Shown: positions 17,041 through 25,285 of the stretch, piece by piece
Layout of the letters: each line of letters opens with the position of its first letter
Position numbering within the stretch: the first letter of the stretch is position 1
Assembly: GCA_030645235.1 (NCBI GenBank)
Contig: JAUSMV010000008.1
Coordinates: forward strand, 124,001-188,000
From: Parvibaculum sp.
GTDB lineage: Bacteria > Pseudomonadota > Alphaproteobacteria > Parvibaculales > Parvibaculaceae
Length of the DNA: 64,000 bases
Direction: 5' to 3'
Translations under genes and position numbers: made by a program
The notes under the pieces: model-generated
Database searches by the model: none
Told to the model about the DNA's origin: nothing
What the model saw: only the letters and a program-made list of their open reading frames with translations

Positions 17041-17063
17041 AATACGGAGTAATACTCCGCATT
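17041..17063. promoter_or_regulatory. Palindromic candidate operator of the diiron protein gene
   Basis: CGGAGT-AAT-ACTCCG (17045-17059) is a perfect inverted repeat, extended by AAT and ATT on the flanks with one mismatch. It lies 30-44 bp upstream of the diiron protein start, where a repressor such as a TetR- or GntR-type protein would act. No such regulator is encoded beside it. Confidence 0.45.
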
Positions 17064-17146
17064 CCTGAGGAAGCCTACACCTTGAAGGGTTTTTGTAAAG
17101 CCTCCGGAAAAAACCTCCGAAAAGAGCGGTTTTGCAAAAAAAGAGG

Positions 17147-17932
17147 CTAATCGCTGGTGAGGTAAAACTCGTCCGGCGACTGGAGAAGGGCAGCTTCGGC
17201 GGAATCGTTGAGTTCCTCCTCGCTTCCGGCCACCTCAAGCAGCCGTCCCACGTCAATAATCGCCACTTCGCGATAGCGCCACGCCAGAATGCCCTGACGG
17301 ACAAACCAGGTGATCTCCTTGTTGACGTTCTGCCGCGTCACGCCGAGCAACCCCGCAAGGTCTTCCTGCGAGATCTTGAACGGCAAATCGGCATTGCCGC
17401 TGCCCTCTTGCAGTTTTTCACGCGCCAGATAGGCGAGAATTTTCGCCACATTGCCCCGCATGCTGTTCAGCGCCTGCATTTCGATGCGGTTGTAATCGAC
17501 GCGCGTCCGGCGCGACATGGTCGCCAGAACACTGAGCGCCAAAGCAGGATACCGGCGGAGCGCGTCGAGAAAGGCAGCCCCCGGAACAAAGACCGCGCTC
17601 ACCGCGCCACGCGCAACAATATCAAGCGCAACGGGCGCACCGTCGAAAACAGGCAGAAAGGCCGTCAGCTGTCCGGGCATCTGATAGGAATAGACAATGC
17701 GCTTGCCGTTCGCCCAATTGCGGCTGGTCTCAAGACAGCCCGTCGCAATGATCCAGAAGCCTCCCACCGACGCGGCGTCATCACCGAACCTGGCGAGAGT
17801 TTCCCCGTCGGCGAAATGTTGTAACTCACAGGCGTCATAGACGAGGTCGACCGCCTCCTTGTCGCAATCGGCAAACAGACGCGTATGTACTAGAACGGAC
17901 CGGATAATGTCCGCTTGACTCTGCTCTCTCAT
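17147..17932 (-). CDS. Crp/Fnr-family transcriptional regulator (paralogue 1)
   Basis: A 261-residue regulator with an N-terminal cyclic-nucleotide-like beta-roll (about 15-125), a dimer helix (130-160) and a C-terminal winged helix with HTH at 187-207 (SQEDLAGLLGVTRQNVNK). It lacks the cysteine cluster of oxygen-sensing FNR and the cAMP-contact motif of CRP, so its signal is unknown. The recognition helix reads TRQNVNK, with Gln where CRP has Glu181. The start could also be GTG at 17935. A palindrome TGTCA-N6-TGACA lies 92 bp upstream. It is a paralogue of the next gene, with which it also shares upstream sequence. Confidence 0.88.
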   Translation of the reverse strand: MREQSQADIIRSVLVHTRLFADCDKEAVDLVYDACELQHFADGETLARFGDDAASVGGFWIIATGCLETSRNWANGKRIVYSYQMPGQLTAFLPVFDGAPVALDIVARGAVSAVFVPGAAFLDALRRYPALALSVLATMSRRTRVDYNRIEMQALNSMRGNVAKILAYLAREKLQEGSGNADLPFKISQEDLAGLLGVTRQNVNKEITWFVRQGILAWRYREVAIIDVGRLLEVAGSEEELNDSAEAALLQSPDEFYLTSD

Positions 17933-18023
17933 CACTCAACGCCCCCGCATTGATCGAATATGCGCCAACACCGCATACGCGATATCGTCGCCCCCGAAAT
18001 AGTGTCCGGGCTGCAGAGCCAAT

Positions 18024-18039
18024 TGTCAAAACGCTGACA
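18024..18039. promoter_or_regulatory. Candidate Crp/Fnr-type operator 1
   Basis: TGTCA-AAACGC-TGACA is a perfect 5-bp inverted repeat with the six-base spacer typical of Crp/Fnr sites. It lies 92 bp upstream of paralogue 1. The 16 bases and the following GACAGAC context recur at 19234-19254 with three differences. Confidence 0.5.
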
Positions 18040-18134
18040 GACAAATATTGGAAATAGTTTTTATGCTGCCGTCATTCGTGACGCACACACCCTCCGGTTG
18101 ATTGAAACCCGACCGGCCGGAAGCCGAACCGTGT

Positions 18135-18920
18135 TCAGTCGCTTGTACGAAAAGCCTTGGGCGGAGGCGCAAAGAGTGTCGCCTGCGCCGCTTCGCTGAG
18201 CGGCTCCTCCCCGCCCGCGACGTCAATCAGACGATCAGGATCAACAACCGAGACGCCGCGATAGCGCCGCGCAAGAATGCCCTCGCGGATAAACCAGCTG
18301 ATCTCTTTGTTGACGTTCTGGCGCGTCACGCCGAGCAAACCGGCAATATCCTCCTGCGAAATTTTGAACGGCACAGCGACTTCGCCATCCTGTATCGACA
18401 GCGCCTCGCGCGAAAGGAAGAGCAGCATTTTTGCAATGATGGCGCGCATCGAATTGAGGGACAGCATCTCAATGCGTTCATAATCCAGACGCGCACGCCG
18501 CGCCATCAGCGCCAGCATGCCGAGAGATAGCGAAGGATGCAGCCGGATAGCGGCGAGAAATTCGTTGCGCGGCAGAAAGACCGCGACCGTATCGCCGCGC
18601 GCCATGACATCAAGCGAAAGCGGCAGCCCGTCAAGCGTAGGAACAATGCCGACCAACTGACCCGACATCTGATAGCCGAAAACGACGCGCTTACCGCTTG
18701 CCCATATGCGGCTGGTCTCAAGACAGCCCGACGCAACAACCCACAAGCCGGTCGCCTTTGGTGTTTCGTCGCGGCAGGCCGCAACAATTTCCCCATCGGA
18801 AAAATATTGAAGCGCACCGACCTCGCACAAACTGTCAAGCGCGTCCGGGTCACTGTCTGCAAAGAGACGCGTGCGCTCAAGAACAGACCGTATGATGTCA
18901 GACTGATTTTTCTCATTCAC
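18135..18920 (-). CDS. Crp/Fnr-family transcriptional regulator (paralogue 2)
   Basis: A 261-residue regulator with the same layout as paralogue 1; the HTH at 187-207 differs at one position (Ile for Leu), so both should bind nearly the same DNA. The GTG at 18920 is chosen because it gives the same N-terminus (NEKNQSDIIRSVL against REQSQADIIRSVL) and follows GGGGG; an ATG at 18956 is possible. There is no FNR-type iron-sulfur cysteine pattern. A palindrome TGTCG-N6-CGACA lies 106 bp upstream. The sensory domains have diverged more than the DNA-binding domains, which suggests different inputs to shared targets. Confidence 0.88.
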   Translation of the reverse strand: MNEKNQSDIIRSVLERTRLFADSDPDALDSLCEVGALQYFSDGEIVAACRDETPKATGLWVVASGCLETSRIWASGKRVVFGYQMSGQLVGIVPTLDGLPLSLDVMARGDTVAVFLPRNEFLAAIRLHPSLSLGMLALMARRARLDYERIEMLSLNSMRAIIAKMLLFLSREALSIQDGEVAVPFKISQEDIAGLLGVTRQNVNKEISWFIREGILARRYRGVSVVDPDRLIDVAGGEEPLSEAAQATLFAPPPKAFRTSD

Positions 18921-19025
18921 GACGCACCGCCCCCCAGCGTGATCGAATGCCCGCACAGATACCCGTTCAGGCAGGTCTGCAACGTTCTATGCCGCCGCAA
19001 AATATACTGTTGCGTCACCCTGAAC

Positions 19026-19041
19026 TGTCGGGAAGCCGACA
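19026..19041. promoter_or_regulatory. Candidate Crp/Fnr-type operator 2
   Basis: TGTCG-GGAAGC-CGACA is a perfect 5-bp inverted repeat with a six-base spacer, 106 bp upstream of paralogue 2. Position and half-site match operator 1. Confidence 0.5.
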
Positions 19042-19233
19042 ATCAGGTTGGAAAGTTGTTTTTATCTTTTAATTTATTTGAATCAGAAAATGTTCCGAAC
19101 AGTTGTTCAAACTGGCTGGCGGCATTTCTGTTTCATTGACGTTGCGTGAAACGGCATCGCGATTGCGGCAACAACGCAACAGTCCGGACAAAACTCCCGA
19201 TACTGAAAATACATTTCCGACTTCGGCTCGAAA

Positions 19234-19249
19234 TGTAAAAACGCCGACA
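19234..19249. promoter_or_regulatory. Candidate Crp/Fnr-type operator 3
   Basis: TGTAA-AAACGC-CGACA shares its spacer and right flank (GACAGAC) with operator 1. It lies 194 bp upstream of the autotransporter start and 314 bp from paralogue 2, so it may connect these genes. The left half-site is imperfect. Confidence 0.4.
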
Positions 19250-19442
19250 GACGTACAGCTCTCATTAACCTTAGCGTTCCTCCGTACAAAGACGGGGGAG
19301 TCGGACGGATGGTTTGAACGCAAACCATCCGGCAGGTTTCGTATGCCTTCCTCAATCTCGAACAAGAAGACATTGGCCGACGATCACATGATTGCCGGAT
19401 AGGCGGATTTTATCCAAAGCTCAATACACACGGGGGTTACAC

Positions 19443-21854
19443 ATGTTTGGACAATCGAATAGCCGCATCGGGCGGCAAACCGGAGACACGTTTCCGACAT
19501 CGACGGTATCGCTGCGCCGCGCGCTCGGCGTCGGTGTGCTGACAGGCTTTTTGTGGGCGCTCGCCACTGCCGTCACACCGCAACAGGCACTGGCCGCAGG
19601 CGGCTGCGATACGGTCACCTCAGGCACCAACACATTCACAGGCAGCAGTCGCGATTGCGTCGACAGCGGCATCGGCGGCGCGACCGGCGATGTCGACCTT
19701 ATTCTTCAGGGATCGCTCGTCGGGCCCGATGGCATTTCACTTTACGACCAGAACACCACGACCGGCGAATTGCCCTACGACTTTCATATCTCAATCACAA
19801 ATAATTTCGGCGCTCCGGCCGCCGCCGTCGTAAACGACTTCGGCACGGCGATCACCTTGTCCAGCACGGGCTGGGTCACGGGCCTGAACTATCGCGGCCC
19901 TGGCACATTGAGCGTCGCCACTCAGATTGGCGGCGACATCCACGGCACCGGCGGCGCGATTGACGCCACCGGCGCTTCCTTCTCGCTCGTGAATACAGGC
20001 GCGGACATCACCGGCGACCTTGCCTTCTTCGGCAGCAACGCCGTCATCAACGTCAATGTGGTCGGCGACGTCAACATCCAGAATAGCGGTGGCAGCATCG
20101 CCTATTCAGGTGGTCTCAGCCCCTCCGGCCTCGCCATCGACATCGAATCTGCCAGCACTGTCACCGTCAACAATGGCGGCACCATCTTTGGCCGCATCGA
20201 TTTCTCAGGCGGCGCAACATCGACTTTCACCAACACCAGCAGCAACACCTGGACAACAACGGGCGTCAACAATTTCACGCTGGGCGCAGACACGCTCACC
20301 AACACATCGACAGGCCGCATCGAGGCACTCGATACAACCTCGTTCAATTTCTACAATGGACTTTCCGGCACCGACACGGTGAGCAACGCCGGTGAAATTC
20401 GCCTCATCGCCGATCTCGATCCATTGGCCTTTGCGAGCTTCACCGATCTCGAACTCTTCGAAAACAGCGGCCTCATCAACATGCACACGGGCAGCACCTC
20501 AGCCGGCGATGCAATCAGCATCGACGGTGCCTATGTCGCCTCGGGCCTCGCCTCGCTCGCCGTCGATTCACGTCTCGGCGGCCTCGCGTCGGGTTTCACC
20601 TGCGGCGGACGCTCAGACTGCCTGTCAATCGCTTCAAGCACGGGCGTGACCGGCGTGATCGTCACCGACACCGTCGCGCAAAACAAAGCCTCCTACAATC
20701 CGCTCGGCATTCTCGTGGTCGACGGATCTTCGGCCCTTGGCCACTTCATTCTTGATCCCGCCTCGGATTACTACGCGGCGAGCCACATCTACGAAACAAC
20801 GACGGCCTCGCGTCGCAATGTGCTCGACAAAGGTCTCTTCTTTTATGACCTGCTCTACACACCGGCTTCCAGCCAGCATCGCCTCTACGGCGTGCCGGAC
20901 GCGGAAGCATTCGAGCTGACGCGACTTGAAACGGCGGCCCAAAGCGTCTGGTACTCGACTTCGCCCTGGCTCGACCGTCAGGCCGATCTGCGCGACACGC
21001 TGGCCGCAGGCGGCAGCGTCACACCGGGCTTCTGGCTGAAGGCTCTCGGCAGCTGGGCCTCGCGCGACAGCACCGACGCCTTTGGCATCGCCGGTTACAA
21101 CTTCACCTACGACATCGACTACGACCAGAACACCTATGGCACGGTCGCGGGCTTCGATGTCGGCGGCGAAGGCGTCTTCGGCAAACAAGACGCGATCCTT
21201 GTCGGTCTCTCCGGCGGTTACGTCAGTTCCGATGTCGACTTCAACTCCCCGACCAACGCGACCTTCGAGGGTGCAGTGGCCGGCCTCTATGCGACCTACC
21301 TGAACGGCGGCTTCTATGTCGACGTAACGGCTAAGGGAAACCTGCTGAAGATGGACTATTCCGCCCCGACGCTGGCTGGCTTCTCTGCAAGCCCGAACGT
21401 CAGAACCTATGGCGGACAGATCGACACCGGCTGGCGCTTCGGCGAAAGCCTCTTCGTCGAACCTCTGGCAACACTTGCTTACGCCAGAACCTCGATTGAT
21501 AGCTTCACCGTGCTCGGAACCGACGTCGACTTCGAAGACGCCGACACTCTGCGCGGCAGCCTCGGCCTCCGCATCGGCGGCCAGACAAAGGTCTCACAAG
21601 GCACGCTGGTCTCGGCCTCGCTCACAGGCCGTGTCTGGAACGAGTTCGAAGGCAAGAACAACGTCGCCTTCCATAGCGAAGGACCTGACCTCGTTCTGGA
21701 CGATGATTTTGGCGGTGCCTACAGCGAAATCGGTGGAAGCATCAACGTGATCGGCACCGAAAGCGGCTGGTCCGGCTTCATTAACGGCGGAACGAAGTTC
21801 AAGAACGATTACACAGACACGAGCGTCAAGGTGGGTCTCCGCCTGCAGTTTTAG
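19443..21854 (+). CDS. Autotransporter outer-membrane beta-barrel protein
   Basis: An 803-residue type Va secretion protein. The ATG at 19443 follows GGGGG and gives an extended signal peptide: a charged 30-residue lead, a hydrophobic core and cleavage after ALAA near residue 52. Residues about 55-500 form a passenger rich in Gly, Asn, Thr and Ser with beta-helix-like repeats (for example NTSTGRI, VNNGGTIFG, NTGADITGDL). Residues about 526-803 form the barrel, starting FWLKALGSWASRD and ending VGLRLQF with C-terminal Phe. The passenger shows no protease triad, so adhesion is the likeliest role. It is divergent from the Crp/Fnr pair, whose operators flank its promoter, and has its own terminator. 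Confidence 0.88.
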   Translation: MFGQSNSRIGRQTGDTFPTSTVSLRRALGVGVLTGFLWALATAVTPQQALAAGGCDTVTSGTNTFTGSSRDCVDSGIGGATGDVDLILQGSLVGPDGISLYDQNTTTGELPYDFHISITNNFGAPAAAVVNDFGTAITLSSTGWVTGLNYRGPGTLSVATQIGGDIHGTGGAIDATGASFSLVNTGADITGDLAFFGSNAVINVNVVGDVNIQNSGGSIAYSGGLSPSGLAIDIESASTVTVNNGGTIFGRIDFSGGATSTFTNTSSNTWTTTGVNNFTLGADTLTNTSTGRIEALDTTSFNFYNGLSGTDTVSNAGEIRLIADLDPLAFASFTDLELFENSGLINMHTGSTSAGDAISIDGAYVASGLASLAVDSRLGGLASGFTCGGRSDCLSIASSTGVTGVIVTDTVAQNKASYNPLGILVVDGSSALGHFILDPASDYYAASHIYETTTASRRNVLDKGLFFYDLLYTPASSQHRLYGVPDAEAFELTRLETAAQSVWYSTSPWLDRQADLRDTLAAGGSVTPGFWLKALGSWASRDSTDAFGIAGYNFTYDIDYDQNTYGTVAGFDVGGEGVFGKQDAILVGLSGGYVSSDVDFNSPTNATFEGAVAGLYATYLNGGFYVDVTAKGNLLKMDYSAPTLAGFSASPNVRTYGGQIDTGWRFGESLFVEPLATLAYARTSIDSFTVLGTDVDFEDADTLRGSLGLRIGGQTKVSQGTLVSASLTGRVWNEFEGKNNVAFHSEGPDLVLDDDFGGAYSEIGGSINVIGTESGWSGFINGGTKFKNDYTDTSVKVGLRLQF

Positions 21855-21886
21855 AACCCGTGAAACTGCAATCCTTGGGGAGAAAG

Positions 21887-21920
21887 AACGGGCCGGTCGC
21901 AAGACCGGCCCGTTCGATTT
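21887..21920 (+). terminator. Terminator after the autotransporter gene
   Basis: Perfect arms GAACGGGCCGGTC and GACCGGCCCGTTC around GCAA, followed by GATTTTC. It lies 33 bases after the stop codon. Confidence 0.88.
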
Positions 21921-22148
21921 TCAGATTTACTGCCGGAGTTTAGCCCTTTTCCGTCTTCCGCCGGTTTTGCTGCGCTGCAAAAAATCCTTGCTTCAGACGC
22001 GGCCTGCGCTAATGATCTGGCCAATTACTCGGGGGAATTCAGTTCACACAGACCGGGCAACGCGGAACACGCTCGGGGAGAGCCGTTTCGCAACGCCCTG
22101 CATCTAAAAAAGGCCCGCAGGCATCGCTTGCAAAGGTTAAGGTAAGCA

Positions 22149-23441
22149 ATGGCAAAGAACGATAATACGGCGGCGGCAGTCGCGAGCGCCCCTCTCAAAG
22201 ACCTCTACGAGGTCGGTGAAATCCCGCCTTTGGGCCATGTGCCTGCCAAAATGTATGCTTGGGCCATTCGCCGCGAACGTCAGGGTCCGCCCGAACAGGC
22301 CATGCAGGTTGAAGTCGTGCCCACATGGGAACTCGACAGCCATGACGTGCTCGTTCTCGTGATGGCCGCAGGCGTCAATTACAACGGCGTCTGGGCAGCT
22401 CTCGGCACACCCATTTCCGTCTTTGACGTCCACAAAATCCCCTATCACATCGCAGGCTCCGACGCGTCGGGCATCGTCTATGCGGTCGGCTCAAAGGTCA
22501 CGCGCTGGAAAGTGGGCGACGAAGTCGTCATCCATTGCAATCAGGACGATCACGACGACGAAGAAACAAACGGCGGCGATCCGATGTTCTCGCCCTCACA
22601 ACGCATCTGGGGCTATGAGACGCCGGACGGATCATTCGCGCAGTTCGCACGCGTCCAGTCACAGCAATTGATGAAGCGCCCGCGCCATCTCACATGGGAA
22701 GAGAGCGCCTGCTACACGCTGACGCTCGCCACCGCTTACCGCATGCTTTTCGGCCATCGCCCGCATGTGCTCCAGCCCGGCCAGAACGTGCTTGTCTGGG
22801 GCGCCTCAGGTGGTCTCGGCTCATTTGCCGTGCAGCTTTGCGCCACAGCGGGGGCGAACGCCATCGGCGTCATATCGGATGAGAGCAAACGCGAATACGT
22901 AATGTCGCTCGGTGCCAAAGGCGTCATCAACCGCAAGGATTTCACCTGTTGGGGCCAACTCCCCAAAGTGAACTCGGCTGAGTTCAACGACTTCATGAAA
23001 GAAGCGCGCAAATTCGGCAAGGCGATCTGGGACATCACCGGCAAGGGCATCGACCCCGATATCGTGTTTGAGCATCCCGGTGAGGCCACCTTCCCCGTCT
23101 CCTGCATGGTCGCCAAGCGCGGCGGCATGGTTGTCTTCTGCGCGGGCACATCAGGCTTCAACATCACGTTTGATGCGCGTTTCGTCTGGATGCGCCAGAA
23201 GCGTATTCAGGGCTCGCACTTTGCGCATTTGCAGCAGGCGTCCGCCGCCAACCAGCTCGTGATCGACCGCCGCATTGATCCGGGCCTCAGTGAAGTCTTC
23301 GCCTGGAGCGACATTCCGCTCGCGCATATGAAGATGTGGCGCAACGAACATCTGCCCGGCAACATGGCGGTCCTCGTCTCCGCCGCGCGCCCCGGCCTTC
23401 GCACCATCGAAGACGCGATCGAGGCAGGCAACGGCAACTGA
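22149..23441 (+). CDS. ccr: Crotonyl-CoA carboxylase/reductase
   Basis: A 430-residue NADPH-dependent enzyme that reductively carboxylates crotonyl-CoA to (2S)-ethylmalonyl-CoA, the defining step of the ethylmalonyl-CoA pathway. It belongs to the medium-chain dehydrogenase/reductase family. The N-terminal catalytic fold includes AGVNYNGVWAALG and the acidic insert DQDDHDDEE-like region near residue 135. The nucleotide-binding motif is GASGGLGSFAVQL, and the C-terminal part carries RIQGSHFAH, whose His belongs to the CO2-binding set in characterised Ccr proteins. An AAGGTAAG-like ribosome site precedes the ATG. It is monocistronic, between two terminators, and divergent in strand from ecm. Confidence 0.95.
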   Translation: MAKNDNTAAAVASAPLKDLYEVGEIPPLGHVPAKMYAWAIRRERQGPPEQAMQVEVVPTWELDSHDVLVLVMAAGVNYNGVWAALGTPISVFDVHKIPYHIAGSDASGIVYAVGSKVTRWKVGDEVVIHCNQDDHDDEETNGGDPMFSPSQRIWGYETPDGSFAQFARVQSQQLMKRPRHLTWEESACYTLTLATAYRMLFGHRPHVLQPGQNVLVWGASGGLGSFAVQLCATAGANAIGVISDESKREYVMSLGAKGVINRKDFTCWGQLPKVNSAEFNDFMKEARKFGKAIWDITGKGIDPDIVFEHPGEATFPVSCMVAKRGGMVVFCAGTSGFNITFDARFVWMRQKRIQGSHFAHLQQASAANQLVIDRRIDPGLSEVFAWSDIPLAHMKMWRNEHLPGNMAVLVSAARPGLRTIEDAIEAGNGN

Positions 23442-23461
23442 GGTCACGGCTCTGAAATGAC

Positions 23462-23492
23462 AAACCCCCGGCCAATTTTGGCCGGGGGTTTT
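23462..23492 (+). terminator. Terminator after ccr
   Basis: Arms AAACCCCCGGCCA and GGCCGGGGGTTT around a T-rich loop, followed by TCATTT. It can also serve the convergent TauE gene. Confidence 0.88.
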
Positions 23493-23512
23493 CATTTACA
23501 TAAGCGTCCCTG

Positions 23513-24301
23513 CTACATAAGCGTCAATACGCCTTGGACACAGACATAGAACCCGACGCCGATCACCACAAAGGCAAACAGACGCGACAACAGCTGCTTT
23601 TTGGTCGCGAGCCTGCGCGACAGGATCGTGCCGACAAAGGCACCCACCGCACCGCCCGCCAGCATCAGCGCGGCAATCCGCCAATCAACAAAATCTGATA
23701 TGGCATAGCTCGAAGCGGTCGCGGCCCCGAAGGCAGAAACAGAAACAAGCGATGAGCCGACCGCGTATAAGATGGGCATATTCGTTGCGCTGATGAGCCC
23801 CGGCACGATGAGGAAGCCACCGCCAATGCCAAAAAACCCAGAGAGCAAACCCACACCCAGTCCATAGCCGATCAGGGATGGCAGCAAGCGCCGCGCCGTC
23901 GATGAATCGAGATGAACATTGGGATCTCCCCCGTCGCCCTTGCGCCACAGCATCGACAATCCGATGGCAATCATCAGCAGACCAAACAAGGTGAGAAGCA
24001 CATCGCCGTCCATCATCTGACCGGCCATGGCACCGATCAATGCGCCCGCAATGCCGGATACGGCAAAGACAATCGCACAGGGCCATTTGATTGTATGAGC
24101 CCGTGCATGAAAAATGGCGCCCACAGCGGCGTTGGCCGCAACCGCCACAGCACTTGTGCCGATCGCGATATGTGCGGATGAAACGCCGACCACATAAACA
24201 AGCAGCGGCACGGCCAGGATAGACCCGCCGCCGCCGATGAGGCCGAGCGTCAGCCCGACAAGAGCACCTGAGGCCAAAGCCAGAATGTCAGTGATCGGCA
24301 T
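23513..24301 (-). CDS. TauE/SafE-family sulfite exporter
   Basis: A 262-residue inner-membrane permease of the TSUP family with about eight helices. The two inverted repeats carry the family's glycine-rich motifs: LGLIGGGGSILAVPLLVY near the N-terminus and SGFFGIGGGFLIVPGLI in the second half. It probably exports sulfite or thiosulfate made when persulfides are oxidised. The ATG at 24301 follows GAGG with nine-base spacing; the longer frame upstream overlaps the rhodanese gene. It is the last gene of the ArsR-like regulator - rhodanese - exporter unit. Confidence 0.85.
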   Translation of the reverse strand: MPITDILALASGALVGLTLGLIGGGGSILAVPLLVYVVGVSSAHIAIGTSAVAVAANAAVGAIFHARAHTIKWPCAIVFAVSGIAGALIGAMAGQMMDGDVLLTLFGLLMIAIGLSMLWRKGDGGDPNVHLDSSTARRLLPSLIGYGLGVGLLSGFFGIGGGFLIVPGLISATNMPILYAVGSSLVSVSAFGAATASSYAISDFVDWRIAALMLAGGAVGAFVGTILSRRLATKKQLLSRLFAFVVIGVGFYVCVQGVLTLM

Positions 24302-24312
24302 AATGCACGTCC

Positions 24313-24831
24313 TCAGATGGCAGCGCGTCTGTTCCAGGGCATAAGGGCCAGAAGGTTTGCCATGCCGCAATAACCGGTCGCACCGGCAAAAACGAGACCC
24401 GCACCCACGAAAGCGGACAAGGCGTAAAAGCCCGGATGAACGACCGCGCCGAGCGCGACACCCGTCACAACCAGAGACCCTGCCGCAATCTGCACCTGAC
24501 GCATGATCTCTATCGGTTTGGATTTATCGGTCTCAACACCGAGCCCGGCCGCTTTCCAGCCTTCAATGCCACCCGTCATAATATGAGCTTCGCAGGTCTG
24601 TGCGGGCAGCTTATCCGCATTGGCCGCAGTGCGCATGCCCGACTTGCAATGATAGATGACAATGTCACCGGGCTTATGCGCGGGAGACTGGCCAATGGAT
24701 GTGAGCGGCGCATTGCGCGCACCCTTGATATGCTCACGCGCAAATTCATCGGGTTCGCGAATATCAACAACGACCGCGCCCTGATCGATCAGCTTTTTCG
24801 CCTCAAGCGGCGTCAACGTATTCATAGCCAT
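24313..24831 (-). CDS. Rhodanese with C-terminal DUF2892 membrane domain (YgaP-like)
   Basis: A 172-residue sulfurtransferase anchored in the inner membrane. Residues 1-105 form a rhodanese domain with active-site Cys62 in HCKSGMRT. Residues about 112-170 form the DUF2892 helix pair (VQIAAGSLVVTGVALG and FVGAGLVFAGATG). This architecture matches E. coli YgaP. It would move sulfane sulfur between thiols and the neighbouring persulfide dioxygenase system. A GGAG ribosome site lies before the ATG, and 11 bases separate it from the exporter. Confidence 0.9.
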   Translation of the reverse strand: MAMNTLTPLEAKKLIDQGAVVVDIREPDEFAREHIKGARNAPLTSIGQSPAHKPGDIVIYHCKSGMRTAANADKLPAQTCEAHIMTGGIEGWKAAGLGVETDKSKPIEIMRQVQIAAGSLVVTGVALGAVVHPGFYALSAFVGAGLVFAGATGYCGMANLLALMPWNRRAAI

Positions 24832-24864
24832 CTTCTTCTCCTGTCTTTGCCTCGCAACGAAACG

Positions 24865-25194
24865 TCACGGGCAATAAATCTCTTTCAACACCTTCAATAT
24901 CTTCGCGGCTTTGGGGTCACTGATCCGGTAAAACACCTGCAACCCTTCCTTACGGGCCTCAATCAAGCCATCATCGCGCAACTTGGCGAGATGCTGCGAC
25001 AGAGCCGACATGCCAAGGTCAACTTCTGCGGCCAATTCGCCCACACTTGCCTCGCCCTCCATCACCAGCGTGCAGAGGATCAGCAAGCGCTTCTCATTAC
25101 CCATTAAACGCAGCATGACCGCTGCCTCACCGGCACTTTCAGCCAGACGAGCCATATCGCTCTTTGCCACTTTCACTGCCCTGCTCACATTCAC
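24865..25194 (-). CDS. ArsR-family persulfide-responsive repressor (BigR/SqrR-like)
   Basis: A 109-residue winged-helix repressor. With the GTG start at 25194 it has Cys41 (ILCTL) and Cys108 (IYCP), the positions of the cysteine pair that forms a polysulfide bridge in SqrR/BigR proteins. The recognition helix region is GMSALSQHLAKLRDDGLIEAR. A second in-frame GTG at 25188 has the better ribosome site (GAGG, five bases), which would shift numbering by two. It is divergent from the persulfide dioxygenase gene, with two tandem palindromes between them, and is followed by rhodanese and sulfite exporter. By analogy it represses both directions until persulfide accumulates. Confidence 0.9.
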   Translation of the reverse strand: MNVSRAVKVAKSDMARLAESAGEAAVMLRLMGNEKRLLILCTLVMEGEASVGELAAEVDLGMSALSQHLAKLRDDGLIEARKEGLQVFYRISDPKAAKILKVLKEIYCP

Positions 25195-25220
25195 CTCGGA
25201 TTTATCACGACATCTATATT

Positions 25221-25249
25221 TTAGGTATTGCTAATTTAGTAATTGCTAA
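25221..25249. promoter_or_regulatory. Two tandem operator-like palindromes for the BigR-like repressor
   Basis: TTAG-GTATTG-CTAA (25221-25234) and TTAG-TAATTG-CTAA (25236-25249) are TTAG-N6-CTAA inverted repeats 15 bp apart, in an AT-rich stretch between the divergent repressor and dioxygenase genes. Similar AT-rich palindromes are known targets of BigR-type repressors. Confidence 0.7.
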
Positions 25250-25285
25250 TATATATGTCAAGACATAATCAAAGGAGCCAAGACA

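Larger units (their letters stand above)
18921..19442. other. 520-bp regulatory region between Crp/Fnr paralogue 2 and the autotransporter
   Basis: No credible gene is seen. The region separates two divergent genes. It contains an AT-rich stretch (19059-19090), the palindromes at 19026-19041 and 19234-19249, and a GGGGG ribosome site just before 19443. The part 19026-19067 resembles 18024-18063 upstream of paralogue 1, including a shared TTGGAAA and GTTTTTAT. Confidence 0.6.

Noticed and set aside
17147-18920. Oxygen-sensing FNR identity for the two Crp/Fnr proteins
   Set aside because: The N-terminal cysteine pattern for an iron-sulfur cluster is missing in both.
19103-19402. 99-codon frame upstream of the autotransporter
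   Set aside because: It covers the regulatory palindromes, has no ribosome site and no recognisable protein character.
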